Assembly (NCBI GenBank): GCA_018003315.1
Contig: JAGNEJ010000009.1
Coordinates: 1-64,000 of the forward strand
DNA length: 64,000 bases
Reading direction: 5' to 3'
From: Verrucomicrobiales bacterium
GTDB lineage: Bacteria; Verrucomicrobiota; Verrucomicrobiia; Verrucomicrobiales; V1-33
The translations under genes and the position numbers were made by a program. The notes under the pieces are model-generated. The model was not told the DNA's origin. It worked only from the letters and a program-made list of their open reading frames with translations, and did no database searches. Position 1 is the first letter of the stretch; the number at the start of each line of letters is the position of its first letter. Shown here piece by piece: positions 42,826-50,976 of the stretch.

Positions 42826-43739
42826 ACCGAGCCTACATTGATGCCGTCAGGCTGCTGCTTGCCGTCGCGCCGGCCATCTTCCGTCAGCCTGGATTTGCGT
42901 TGAAGGGCGGCACGGCAATCAACCTGTTTCTGAGAGACATGCCGCGCCTTTCGGTTGATCTCGACCTCGTCTTTGCCGAGCACCGGCCGGATCGCGACGA
43001 TGCGCTGCGTATGATTTCGAGCCAGCTCGAATCGATCCGGTCCGACCTCAATCGCTCTGGAATGACCTGCAGTTCGGCGGTCGGCTCGGGCGGCGACGAA
43101 GTGAAGCTCTTCGTCGAGAGGGACCGCACCCGCATCAAAGTCGAGGTGAATCATGTCTTCCGGGGCACCGTTCTCCCGGTGGAGCCGCGGGCCCTGACGG
43201 CAATGGCACAGGACATGTTCTTCACGGACATCGAAATTCCCATCCTCCATCCGGACGAACTGTACGGCAGCAAGTTGGTGGCCGCGATGGATCGGCAACA
43301 TCCCCGCGACATCTTCGACGTGCTCGAACTCTACGAGGGAGGCGGACTGACAGCAGGTATCGTCGAGTGTTTCGTCTGCTACCTTGCTGGCCACAATCGA
43401 CCGGTTCATGAGGTCCTCTTCGCGAACGAAATCAACATTGCGCCGGCCTACACCAACGAGTTCGAGGGCATGACGCGACAGCCGGTGCCTCTCGAACGAC
43501 TGCAGGCGGTCCGAAGGCAACTGTTCACCGAGCTTCCCTCCAGATTGAGCGACAAGCAGCGGTCGTTCCTCACAGGGCTCGTTGAAGCGAAACCAGACTG
43601 GTCCCTGATGTCGTGTGCGCATCTCGCGGAGATGCCGGCGGTTCGGTGGAAACTTGCCAATCTGGAACGCTTGAGCCGCGCCAACCCGGCCAAATTCGCG
43701 CAGCAGTCCGGCGAACTGAGAGAGCGCTTCGGAGGCTGA
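42822..43739 (+). CDS. abiEii: AbiEii nucleotidyltransferase toxin
   Basis: 305-aa nucleotidyltransferase toxin. Motif I GGTAINLF is near residue 28 and the metal-binding aspartates are in LSVDLDLVFAE near 45. KVEVNHVFRG near 108 gives the third acidic position and ELYGSKLVAAMDRQHPRDIFD near 147 matches the family. AbiEii proteins transfer nucleotides to tRNA or other targets and halt growth after infection. Intact motifs and ATGA coupling to abiEi suggest a working pair. The cassette breaks the head module between decoration and connector genes. Confidence 0.9.
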   Translation: MNRAYIDAVRLLLAVAPAIFRQPGFALKGGTAINLFLRDMPRLSVDLDLVFAEHRPDRDDALRMISSQLESIRSDLNRSGMTCSSAVGSGGDEVKLFVERDRTRIKVEVNHVFRGTVLPVEPRALTAMAQDMFFTDIEIPILHPDELYGSKLVAAMDRQHPRDIFDVLELYEGGGLTAGIVECFVCYLAGHNRPVHEVLFANEINIAPAYTNEFEGMTRQPVPLERLQAVRRQLFTELPSRLSDKQRSFLTGLVEAKPDWSLMSCAHLAEMPAVRWKLANLERLSRANPAKFAQQSGELRERFGG

Positions 43740-43774
43740 TTCGCACCCGGCCGGATTGACAGCGTCCAAGTGGC

Positions 43775-44086
43775 ATGTCTCTCGAATCCGACATCCTCGC
43801 CGACCTCAATCAACTGCTCACCGAACATGGTGTGCAGGCCCGCTGGCAGAACACCGATCTGCTTGTCCTCGTCAGCCGGGTGGAAAGCACCCAGCAGATC
43901 GAGATGGGCGGCTACGTCGAGTCGCCGGACCTGAGCCTCCGCGTGCCCAAAGTCGCCTTCACCGGCGAGTTGCCTCAGTTCGGTCAGCGCATTGACGTAG
44001 ATGGCACCGAATATCGGATCACGCGCGTAGCCGGCCATCCGCGCTCGCCACTACTCACACTCACCCTTTCTGCCGCCGACGAGTAG
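43775..44086 (+). CDS. Head-tail connector/head completion candidate
   Basis: 103-aa protein starting MSLESDILADLNQLLTEHG; C-terminal beta strands EFRITRVAGH-like YRITRVAGHPRSPLLTLTL resemble lambda FII/head-completion proteins. Short, and in the expected position between capsid and tail genes. TTGACA at 43756-43761 precedes the ATG by 13 nt. Confidence 0.6.
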   Translation: MSLESDILADLNQLLTEHGVQARWQNTDLLVLVSRVESTQQIEMGGYVESPDLSLRVPKVAFTGELPQFGQRIDVDGTEYRITRVAGHPRSPLLTLTLSAADE

Positions 44087-44089
44087 GCC

Positions 44090-44884
44090 ATGAAGTTCAA
44101 TGCCCGACTCGACGGTGACGCAGAAGTCATCCGCCTGCTCGCCCGGTATCCTCAGCGGATTGGGCGAACCATGGTATCGCTCGTGAAGCAGGAAGCCCGT
44201 GGACTCGCCGTCGAACTGGCGCGCACGACCCGGCCGTTCGGGTTTTCCGATGGTGCCCGGAAAATCGGAGAAGCCGCCGTCGCCAAAGATGTGCTCAAGG
44301 TGTTCGCCACGCCGGATCAAGCCTATGAGAGCGCGAAGGCAGCGGACATGGCGGCAGCCGACCGGTTCTGGGCACACATGCAGAACCGACGCTTCGCCCG
44401 CGCCCGCCAGGCCCTCGCGGAATCCCCCTCAAAATGGCGCGACCTGCCGTTGGGCCGCCTAGACCCGAAGCACCACAAGGAAAGCCGGGTGGGCCCCAAA
44501 GCGAAAGTCACCCGGCGGGAACCCGCCCAGATCGTGACCAGTCGGAAGCCGCTCGACACCTACATTGCCAGGATACAGCGCCGGGTGGGCTTCGCGAAGG
44601 GTGTCTGGATCAATGCGGCGAAGGCTCTCGGCGGACGGGTCCGGGGAGCCGCCAAATGGGCCACCCGGCACAAGCAGGCCCCGGGGACGGCGAAAATGAA
44701 AACCGGAGAACGTCCCAGTATCAGCCTGATCAGCCGGCTCGACTACATGGAGGAAGTGACGACCGAGACTGGCATTCAGTTGGCGCTTTCGGCCGCGGCT
44801 GGCCGTTTGCGTATAGCCCTCGCCACCTCCCTTCGGGTCGTTCAGGAACGGATGAATCGTGCGCTCCGGCGCCGCGCGAGTTGA
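44090..44884 (+). CDS. Minor tail / tail completion protein candidate
   Basis: 264-aa basic protein (many R/K). It resembles the HK97 gp10/lambda gpZ class by start (DGDAEVIRLLARYPQRIG) and by the repeated helical segments that follow (VKQEARGLAVELARTTRP). It lies 3 nt after the connector gene. Such proteins complete the tail and join it to the head. Divergence lowers certainty. Confidence 0.6.
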   Translation: MKFNARLDGDAEVIRLLARYPQRIGRTMVSLVKQEARGLAVELARTTRPFGFSDGARKIGEAAVAKDVLKVFATPDQAYESAKAADMAAADRFWAHMQNRRFARARQALAESPSKWRDLPLGRLDPKHHKESRVGPKAKVTRREPAQIVTSRKPLDTYIARIQRRVGFAKGVWINAAKALGGRVRGAAKWATRHKQAPGTAKMKTGERPSISLISRLDYMEEVTTETGIQLALSAAAGRLRIALATSLRVVQERMNRALRRRAS

Positions 44885-44888
44885 GCCG

Positions 44889-45770
44889 TTACCCGAGATA
44901 CTGGGTATCCCGATGGTGTTTCAGAAACGCCAGCATTTCAGGACGCGGCTGCCTTGCAAGCTGAAGCCCATGCAGTCCGAATATTTGCTGTTCCCTATCG
45001 GGCATGCGGCAAGACACGAGCATCCCTCCGGCCTCATCAAAGGAGATAAGCCCACAGTCGAATAACGCATCCAGACTTGCCACCAGGGGGAGCCCGTTGT
45101 GGGGATTCAGCCGTTCACTGTCGTTACTGTCACGCCAGGGTTTGATGTGCGATGCACGGATGGCATCCAGTGTGGTCGAGCCCGTCACCGCGCAGCGATT
45201 CCCCCACTCGCACAATACGGCAGATCGGAACCAGCCCTGACCCACGCGTGCGTCGATCAACGCCTCTTTCGTTGTCGATTCTGGAAACTTCCTCGAAAGC
45301 AAACTCTTGAGGTCTGCAGCGAGCGTGCCATTCGCCGTCTGCCTGCGCGTCAACTCTTCGACGGGCATCCGGCCAAGGATCGCGGCATAGACGAACGTCC
45401 CTTCATCGCGCAGATGACCGAGACGGAGAAGCGCAGTGCGGTCGAAACTCGCAATCCGGCGGGATCCAGTCGAGCCGGGAGCGACGGCCCTGCAGACCAC
45501 TCCGAATCCATCTGCACCTCCGCGCATCGCGTCCAGGTGTCCTGCTCGTTCACGGTGCCCCGCCGTGATTTCAGGTCGAGCCCGATTGAAAACCTGAACC
45601 CAATCCTGCCCATCGAAGTTCACGATCTGATCTTCCCACACCCGCAGATAGATCCGGTGCATCACAGGATCTATGGCTCCCCATGACCATCGTGGATTCT
45701 TTAGATCGCCGCCCAGAACCTCCTCGTAGAAACGAGTGATGGAGACAAGTTCGCCGGAAGGTGGAGCCAT
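44889..45770 (-). CDS. HNH endonuclease (inserted leftward gene)
   Basis: 293-aa HNH nuclease. The N-terminal about 190 residues are variable, possibly a recognition domain. The nuclease motif is CAVTG...ASHIKPWRDSN...LNPHNGLPLVASLDALFD, spanning about residues 205-250, with the catalytic histidine in ASHIKP. Proteins of this type are often restriction-like or homing enzymes. It is reversed within the late operon and its A+T content is higher, so it looks acquired. ATG 45770 is preferred; an upstream in-frame start at 45824 also exists. Confidence 0.82.
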   Translation of the reverse strand: MAPPSGELVSITRFYEEVLGGDLKNPRWSWGAIDPVMHRIYLRVWEDQIVNFDGQDWVQVFNRARPEITAGHRERAGHLDAMRGGADGFGVVCRAVAPGSTGSRRIASFDRTALLRLGHLRDEGTFVYAAILGRMPVEELTRRQTANGTLAADLKSLLSRKFPESTTKEALIDARVGQGWFRSAVLCEWGNRCAVTGSTTLDAIRASHIKPWRDSNDSERLNPHNGLPLVASLDALFDCGLISFDEAGGMLVSCRMPDREQQIFGLHGLQLARQPRPEMLAFLKHHRDTQYLG

Positions 45771-45866
45771 AAAAATGAGGGTGCGTTTTTTGTCGCACGC
45801 TAGAATCTGCCTGTGCTGGCGCAAGAGTCAGCATTCGCCCCAAAGGTTGACGTCTGTCCCGGATTG

Positions 45867-46292
45867 ATGCCCCAACTGATAGAAGACACCCTCACCACGA
45901 AGCTCGCCGAGTGGATCAACACAAACCGGCCGGTCGCCATCCCGGAAACTGTGCCCGTTCATGTAGCCAACCGGGACGAACTTCGCACGCGGCCGTGCAT
46001 CGTCCTTGAGACCTCGGAAGCGAAGCTTGTCCCGGCTCTCCCGTTCACGGCACGCGTGAAGCTCGACGTTCACCTTTTCACGCAGACCGACGACACCTCT
46101 GCGAGCGATCATTCCGCCTGGTCAGCCGCACTCGAATCCCTCCTGCGTGACAAGAGCACGATCCGCACGGCCATCGAGACAGAATCGTTCTGCCTGCATG
46201 ATCTCCTCCCGCGGGAAACCTCCACGACTCCGGACGAATCGCGCGGGCGGGAAACCATCCTCTCGTTCGAGGCTGTCGTCTCCGCTGTGTAG
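45867..46292 (+). CDS. Tail terminator-like protein (gpU by position)
   Basis: 141-aa protein. Starts MPQLIEDTLTTKLAEWIN; the following VPVHVANRDELRTRPCIVLE, a beta strand ARVKLDVHLFTQTDD, and LLRDKSTIRTAIETES match the general pattern of gpU-like terminators. ATG 45867 is preferred over 45813 because TTGACG at 45847-45852 precedes it by 14 nt. It sits after the inserted HNH gene. Confidence 0.6.
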   Translation: MPQLIEDTLTTKLAEWINTNRPVAIPETVPVHVANRDELRTRPCIVLETSEAKLVPALPFTARVKLDVHLFTQTDDTSASDHSAWSAALESLLRDKSTIRTAIETESFCLHDLLPRETSTTPDESRGRETILSFEAVVSAV

Positions 46293-46313
46293 TTGACATC
46301 ACTTCCCGGGCAA

Positions 46314-46691
46314 ATGGCTGCATCACTCCTTGGCACCACCGGCAACTTTGGCATCCCGAACGACCAGTCGGGAATCCTCATCACCGACCATTCGTTCGAC
46401 TTCTCCAGTCAGGAAAAGCAGGTCCTCGACAAGAGCGGCGAAGTCATCGGCGTGTCGCTCTACCAGGAAAAGGTCGAAGTGAAGCTCTCCGGACTGGTGG
46501 CGAAGACTTCGGCATTCAACGGAAAGATCAGCGCTGCCCTCACACTGGCCAACGCCATTCCTGCCCATCTCCAGCACTCGACCGGGGGGACGACCATTCT
46601 CATGCAGGTCAGCCGGTCCATGAACAACGAGGACTTCGAGAAGATCGACCTCACCGCCACCCACTACCCCTACGTCACCAGTGGAGCCTGA
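46314..46691 (+). CDS. Tail tube-like protein
   Basis: 125-aa beta-rich protein by position and composition: MAASLLGTTGNFGIPNDQSG, then SFDFSSQEKQVLDKSGEVIG and VEVKLSGLVA, a typical strand pattern for tail tube subunits. Short for lambda gpV, but similar sizes exist. ATG 46314 has TTGACA at 46293-46298, 15 nt upstream. An earlier in-frame TTG start would fall inside that element and is rejected. Confidence 0.55.
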   Translation: MAASLLGTTGNFGIPNDQSGILITDHSFDFSSQEKQVLDKSGEVIGVSLYQEKVEVKLSGLVAKTSAFNGKISAALTLANAIPAHLQHSTGGTTILMQVSRSMNNEDFEKIDLTATHYPYVTSGA

Positions 46692-46712
46692 TTTCTAACC
46701 TGATCACCCGAG

Positions 46713-47114
46713 ATGAACGCCGTATCCCACCTTTCCTCCACCGCGACGAGCAACACCTGCCTTGCCGCCGCCCTCACCGCCGTCGGAATTCCGTTGGCGG
46801 AAAAACCCTTCGTCCGCGTCGTGGGCGACGGCATTCGGGGCGAGCGCGTGATCTGGTTCTTCGAGCCGCAAAGCGCGGACGGAAAGTTTCAGACGAAGGA
46901 ACTCATCACGGCATGGCACGACGACGCGTGGCACCTCGCCAATCCGGAGCACCCGTTCGCCTACATCAAGTGCGCCCTGCTCAACCGGGAGCGGCTTGTG
47001 GATAAGGTGAAACAGGACGTGCCGCTGGCCTGCGTGAAGCGCCGGGGCAAGATCGCCCTCATTCCGCTCGATGCTTCCCCGCGCACAGAAGAACTCATTC
47101 TCCGCCACCTCTGA
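46713..47114 (+). CDS. Hypothetical tail-module protein
   Basis: 133 aa, begins MNAVSHLSSTATSNTCLAAA; includes GERVIWFFEPQSADGKFQTK and RLVDKVKQDVPLACVKRRGK. No family recognised. It lies between the tail tube and the tail chaperone genes, with no TTGACA element or obvious Shine-Dalgarno. Confidence 0.55.
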   Translation: MNAVSHLSSTATSNTCLAAALTAVGIPLAEKPFVRVVGDGIRGERVIWFFEPQSADGKFQTKELITAWHDDAWHLANPEHPFAYIKCALLNRERLVDKVKQDVPLACVKRRGKIALIPLDASPRTEELILRHL

Positions 47115-47118
47115 TCCA

Positions 47119-47538
47119 ATGGACGACACCGAACGCCAGAAACTCCTCTCCGCCGCCTTCCACGAAGTGAATCCCGTCGTGGCCGGCCACTCGATGCGCC
47201 CGCTGTCGCTGGCAAGCTACGACGTCCTCCTCCGCACCGGGAATCCCCTGGTGAAAGGGGAGACACCGGCGGAGGGAACGCCCGAGTTCACCGCCGCCCT
47301 CATGGGGTTTGTCTATGCCCACTGCGCTCCGTGGCCGGAGGTGGTCCGCGCCTCGTTCAACGATCAGACCTTCCGGGAATCCGCCCTGATCTTCTGCGGG
47401 ACACTCACACCGGGCGATTTCCAAATCGCATTCCGGCGACTGGAGGAACAAAGCCGGGAACTGGAGGCGGCACAGGTTGAGCCTGTGTCGGGTATGCCGG
47501 GAAAAAAGCCCCTCCCTGCGACGAGCCCGGCTTCCTAG
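47119..47538 (+). CDS. Tail assembly chaperone, G-like product
   Basis: 139-aa protein by normal termination, positionally equivalent to lambda gpG: LASYDVLLRTGNPLVKGETP near residue 33, PEFTAALMGFVYAHCAPWPE near 55, and RRLEEQSRELEAAQVEP near 110. It assists assembly of tail tube on tape measure. Near its end, GGA-AAA-AAG contains the slippery heptamer A-AAA-AAG (47502-47508), which allows synthesis of a longer GT form. Confidence 0.75.
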   Translation: MDDTERQKLLSAAFHEVNPVVAGHSMRPLSLASYDVLLRTGNPLVKGETPAEGTPEFTAALMGFVYAHCAPWPEVVRASFNDQTFRESALIFCGTLTPGDFQIAFRRLEEQSRELEAAQVEPVSGMPGKKPLPATSPAS

Positions 47539-47774
47539 CCGCGCAAGTCTTCGCCATCGCCGCCGAAACCGGCTGGCCGGAGGAACGCATCCTGTTGATG
47601 CCGATGGCACGACTGGCGCAGTATCAGCACTGCCTGCTGCGGCGGAACGGGGTCGGGACGCGATGGAGCGGCGATGCGGCCGACGTGCGCACGATTCGTG
47701 CAACGCTGAACTCCCTCCGAAGGCGACGAGCAGAGATTCATACCGCCACGGATAGTCTTCAGCCTTGCGAATAG
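47119..47774 (+). CDS. Tail assembly chaperone GT fusion by -1 frameshift
   Basis: After a -1 slip at A-AAA-AAG (47502-47508), reading continues in the other frame to TAG at 47772-47774. The new tail begins APPCDEPGFLAAQVFAIAAE and continues TGWPEERILLMPMARLAQYQ, a sequence like the T extension of phage tail chaperones. The T frame has no start codon of its own and stays open from the slip site to 47774, which supports real expression. The predicted fusion is about 217 aa. The frame, site and location match the conserved G/GT mechanism; the efficiency is unknown. Confidence 0.78.
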
Positions 47775-47811
47775 GGACGATGCGAGCCAAGTGGTATCGA
47801 TTGGCAAACAG

Positions 47812-48369
47812 ATGAAACCTACCGGCAAGCAGATCTCGGATGCCGCCTATGCCGGCGACATAGAACTCCTGCGGAGATATGCTGGACAGGGCGGCGACTT
47901 CAATGAAATTGAGCAGGGGGACACATTGCTAGAGGAAATCATCTCTGACCTCTGCCTTGATAAGGTGGAATGCAGATACGATGTGGTGCGGGAGCTTCTC
48001 GCCTTGGGCGCAGACCCGAATCTTCTTGGAGAGGATCGGCGCGGTCCCATGATTCCTGCCATGCTCAGCATGGACACGGAGATGCTCCGCATTCTCCTGG
48101 AGGCTGGCGCTGATCCGAATGAAGTTGCAGGTTTTTTCGACAGCGAAACTCTGTATGACTGGGCAGAATTCGATTATAGATTTGAGACTTACGACTTGAA
48201 TGCGCCTGACAAGCCGACAGAAGCCGATAAAGCTGATGAGGACGCATGGCTCACCTATCTTGATCGCATGGCGGTCAAGCATGGGAAAAGGCGACCCGAT
48301 CACCTCTATCTGCTCCGCAAGCATGGGGCCAAGACTGCTCAGGAACTCAAGACCAGGGCGAATACCTAG
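47812..48369 (+). CDS. Ankyrin-repeat protein (inserted in the tail module)
   Basis: 185-aa protein with at least two ankyrin-like units: ELLRRYAGQGGDFNEIEQGD and VVRELLALGADPNLLGEDRR, then MLRILLEAGADPNEVAGFFD. The rest is acidic and helical. It lies between the tail chaperone and tape measure genes, where other lambda-like phages have no gene. Its A+T content is visibly higher. No TTGACA element is present, so it may be an accessory moron with its own control. A protein-binding role, for example in blocking a host defence factor, is only a hypothesis. Confidence 0.72.
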   Translation: MKPTGKQISDAAYAGDIELLRRYAGQGGDFNEIEQGDTLLEEIISDLCLDKVECRYDVVRELLALGADPNLLGEDRRGPMIPAMLSMDTEMLRILLEAGADPNEVAGFFDSETLYDWAEFDYRFETYDLNAPDKPTEADKADEDAWLTYLDRMAVKHGKRRPDHLYLLRKHGAKTAQELKTRANT

Positions 48370-48463
48370 CTCTGGCCCCGAGTGCGGCGCGCACTGCTCC
48401 CGGCCTGAACCAAGTCATTTAGCGTGACGGCAAACGTTGGCCAGTTGACTCGTCTTCCTGCGC

Positions 48464-50227
48464 ATGAGCGCCCTTACGGTCACCCTTGGAGCCGACATTA
48501 CTGCCCTGAAGAAAGGGATGGCCGCCGCCACTGCATTAGTGGCAGCGTCCGCACGACGGATGGCCAGCATCACCGGGGCGGGACTGGCCGGCATCGGTCG
48601 CGGGGGTGCTGCGGTTCTTGAGAAAGGCTTCAGCGTGGCCGGGACTGCCATCAAGGCATCCATCGTCTCGGCGCTCGCGGGCGGCGTGACCGCAGCGGGT
48701 GCCGGCGTTAAAGCAGTCAGTGCAGCCGCCGATTTCGAACAGACGCAGGTTGCCTTCACCACGCTCATCGGTGATGCGGCCAAAGCTCAGGAAACTCTTA
48801 GCAAGCTTCGCGAACTGGGCGCGAAAACACCGTTCGAATTTCCCGAACTGGCCGACGCCGGACGAAAATTGATCGCGTTCGGCGAGGGGGCCGATACTGT
48901 CCCGGAAACCCTCCGGCGGATCGGAGATGTGTCCGCGGGCGTGCAGGCTCCGGTCAATGAAATCGCCGAACTCTACGGCAAGGCGCGTGTACAGGGAAGG
49001 CTCTTCGCTGAGGACGTGAACCAGCTCACCGGCCGGGGCATCCCGATCATCGGGCAACTGGCGAAGCAGTTTGGCGTGAGCGATTCGGAGGTGAAGAAGC
49101 TGGTCGAGACTGGCCAGGTGGGTTTCCCGCAGATCGAGCAGGCGTTCATCGCCATGACGTCGGAAGGCGGGCAATTCGCCGGAATGATGGAGGCCCAGAG
49201 CCGGACGACGACCGGTCTGTTCTCGACGCTCAAGGACACCATCAACGAGGTGTTCCTCACGCTGGGGCAGCCGATCAATGATGCCCTGCGCCCGCTTGTG
49301 GGAGAAGCCATCGGTCTCGTGCAAACGCTCACCCCGATGGCCGTCGAGGCCGGGAAGCGGGTGAAGGACGCCATCCTGTTTGTGATCGCCGCGTTCAAAA
49401 GCGGTCAGGTGCTCGACCTGGTCACTTCGGCACTCAAGCTGGGATTCGCGAATGGGGTAAACGCCCTCATCAACGGGTTCCGCATGGCCATCGAGTTCTT
49501 CTGGAACCTGATCACCGACGGTGCGATGTGGAAAAGTCTCGGGATCGTCCTGCTCGGCGTGGCCGCCGGGTTCGGCGCCGCTCTGCTCAATGCATTCCAG
49601 ACGCCTATCGTCTACCTGCAGGCGGGCATGGAATGGATCATGGCCAACCTGCTAAAGGGTCTGCTGCAAATCCCCGGGATAAGTTCCCTCATGGGATTCG
49701 ATTCTGAAGACGTGGAAGCTGATTTCGACCGCATCCTGAAGTCGAGGGAAGCACAAGGCGCAGAATTCTTTGGTCTCAACTTCAAGGACATGGCGGCGGA
49801 GGCCGATGCCATGATGAATGCAGGTGCCCCGGCACTGGCCGAGCGCGTCGCGGAAGCCGCACGAAAAGCAGGTGCCTCCGCCGGTTCCGACCTTATCGAC
49901 ACGTCGGGCCTGCGAGCCAGCTTCGGGAAAGTCGTGGACAGCATAACAGAGTCCATGCCGAAGCCGGAAGAAGCAGCCCAGGCTTTAAAGGCGGCAGGCA
50001 AGACGGATGCTAAGACCGCAGCTACTGGAACCCTTGCGGCAGCTTCGTCGCGGCTCGATCCCATCGTCACCTCACTTGGAAAGGTCGGGGGCGGCGGCTA
50101 CTCCAGCGGGACCCTGGATGCACAGCGGGAGAACAACCGGCTTACAGGCGAAACCAATCGCCTGTTGGGCGAACTGGGGAGGAAAGTCGAACGACTGAGC
50201 GGCGGCGGGCTCGCCGCGTTTGGTTGA
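48464..50227 (+). CDS. Tape measure protein
   Basis: 587-aa tail length-determining protein. Alanine/glycine-rich helical start (ADITALKKGMAAATALVAAS), tape-measure domain ADFEQTQVAFTTLIGDAAKA near residue 88, KLRELGAKTPFEFPELADAG near 112, LTGRGIPIIGQLAKQFGVS near 190, hydrophobic segments near 355-390. Short for a tape measure, so the tail should be short if length scales as in lambda. TTGACT at 48445-48450 precedes the ATG by 13 nt. Confidence 0.9.
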   Translation: MSALTVTLGADITALKKGMAAATALVAASARRMASITGAGLAGIGRGGAAVLEKGFSVAGTAIKASIVSALAGGVTAAGAGVKAVSAAADFEQTQVAFTTLIGDAAKAQETLSKLRELGAKTPFEFPELADAGRKLIAFGEGADTVPETLRRIGDVSAGVQAPVNEIAELYGKARVQGRLFAEDVNQLTGRGIPIIGQLAKQFGVSDSEVKKLVETGQVGFPQIEQAFIAMTSEGGQFAGMMEAQSRTTTGLFSTLKDTINEVFLTLGQPINDALRPLVGEAIGLVQTLTPMAVEAGKRVKDAILFVIAAFKSGQVLDLVTSALKLGFANGVNALINGFRMAIEFFWNLITDGAMWKSLGIVLLGVAAGFGAALLNAFQTPIVYLQAGMEWIMANLLKGLLQIPGISSLMGFDSEDVEADFDRILKSREAQGAEFFGLNFKDMAAEADAMMNAGAPALAERVAEAARKAGASAGSDLIDTSGLRASFGKVVDSITESMPKPEEAAQALKAAGKTDAKTAATGTLAAASSRLDPIVTSLGKVGGGGYSSGTLDAQRENNRLTGETNRLLGELGRKVERLSGGGLAAFG

Positions 50228-50245
50228 CGCCGCATCCCCGGCAGG

Positions 50246-50974
50246 ATGCCCAGACACGTCGCCATTCAACCAGGACGCCTTTACCCGCAGCCAGGATACT
50301 CCCTCCGGATCGACAAAGAGGGCAAATGGACTGCGACTCAGGTGTTCTACTGCCACAGGAGTTCCGCCGTTCAGCTCATGCCGCGGCCGGGAACGGTGCA
50401 TCCGGAGGTGAGCTTCATCGCCGTCTCCCAGGTCGCCGCCACCTTCACCGAGGGCGACCTCGCCGAAATTACCTGTGAGTATGCCGGGGCTGAGGAAAAA
50501 GACGAGGAGACCGAGAAGGACTCTGCCGTCTACACCATGGGACTGTCGCTCTCCGAGGAGCCTTTGCTGAGCCACCCGCGCTACGCCGACATTCCGGACG
50601 CCGAGCGGGAAGCCATCCAGCAGATCACTTCCGGAAAGGACAAGGATGACCAGGGGCGGGCGCTGAAGGACAAGATTGATAGCGACATTGGAAAGGAAGC
50701 TCTCACGAAGATCCTGCGCGGGCAGACGAGCTACTACAGTCCGCGCGTCATGTGGCGTGAGAGCTGGGTTCGCAGCAAGCCGGTGGGTGCGTCCGACCTC
50801 AACGACATCGGAAACATCTCGACGCCGTCCGGTCCCGCGCCTGCACTTGCCGGCGGACGCAACTGGCTGCTCAACGGAGTCACGCAGACACAGGAGGGAA
50901 AATCCTATCGGATCGAAGCCGAATGGCTGGCCAGCGACCGGGGTGGCTGGGACGATGACATCTACACCGACTGA
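50246..50974 (+). CDS. Tail-tip region hypothetical protein
   Basis: 242 aa, starts MPRHVAIQPGRLYPQPGYSL. The N-terminal half has beta-rich PEVSFIAVSQVAATFTEGDL; the C-terminal half includes LRGQTSYYSPRVMWRESWV and ends DRGGWDDDIYTD. No family recognised; position after the tape measure suggests a tail-tip or distal-tail component. TTGACG at 50224-50229, 16 nt before the ATG. Confidence 0.6.
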   Translation: MPRHVAIQPGRLYPQPGYSLRIDKEGKWTATQVFYCHRSSAVQLMPRPGTVHPEVSFIAVSQVAATFTEGDLAEITCEYAGAEEKDEETEKDSAVYTMGLSLSEEPLLSHPRYADIPDAEREAIQQITSGKDKDDQGRALKDKIDSDIGKEALTKILRGQTSYYSPRVMWRESWVRSKPVGASDLNDIGNISTPSGPAPALAGGRNWLLNGVTQTQEGKSYRIEAEWLASDRGGWDDDIYTD

Positions 50975-50976
50975 CC

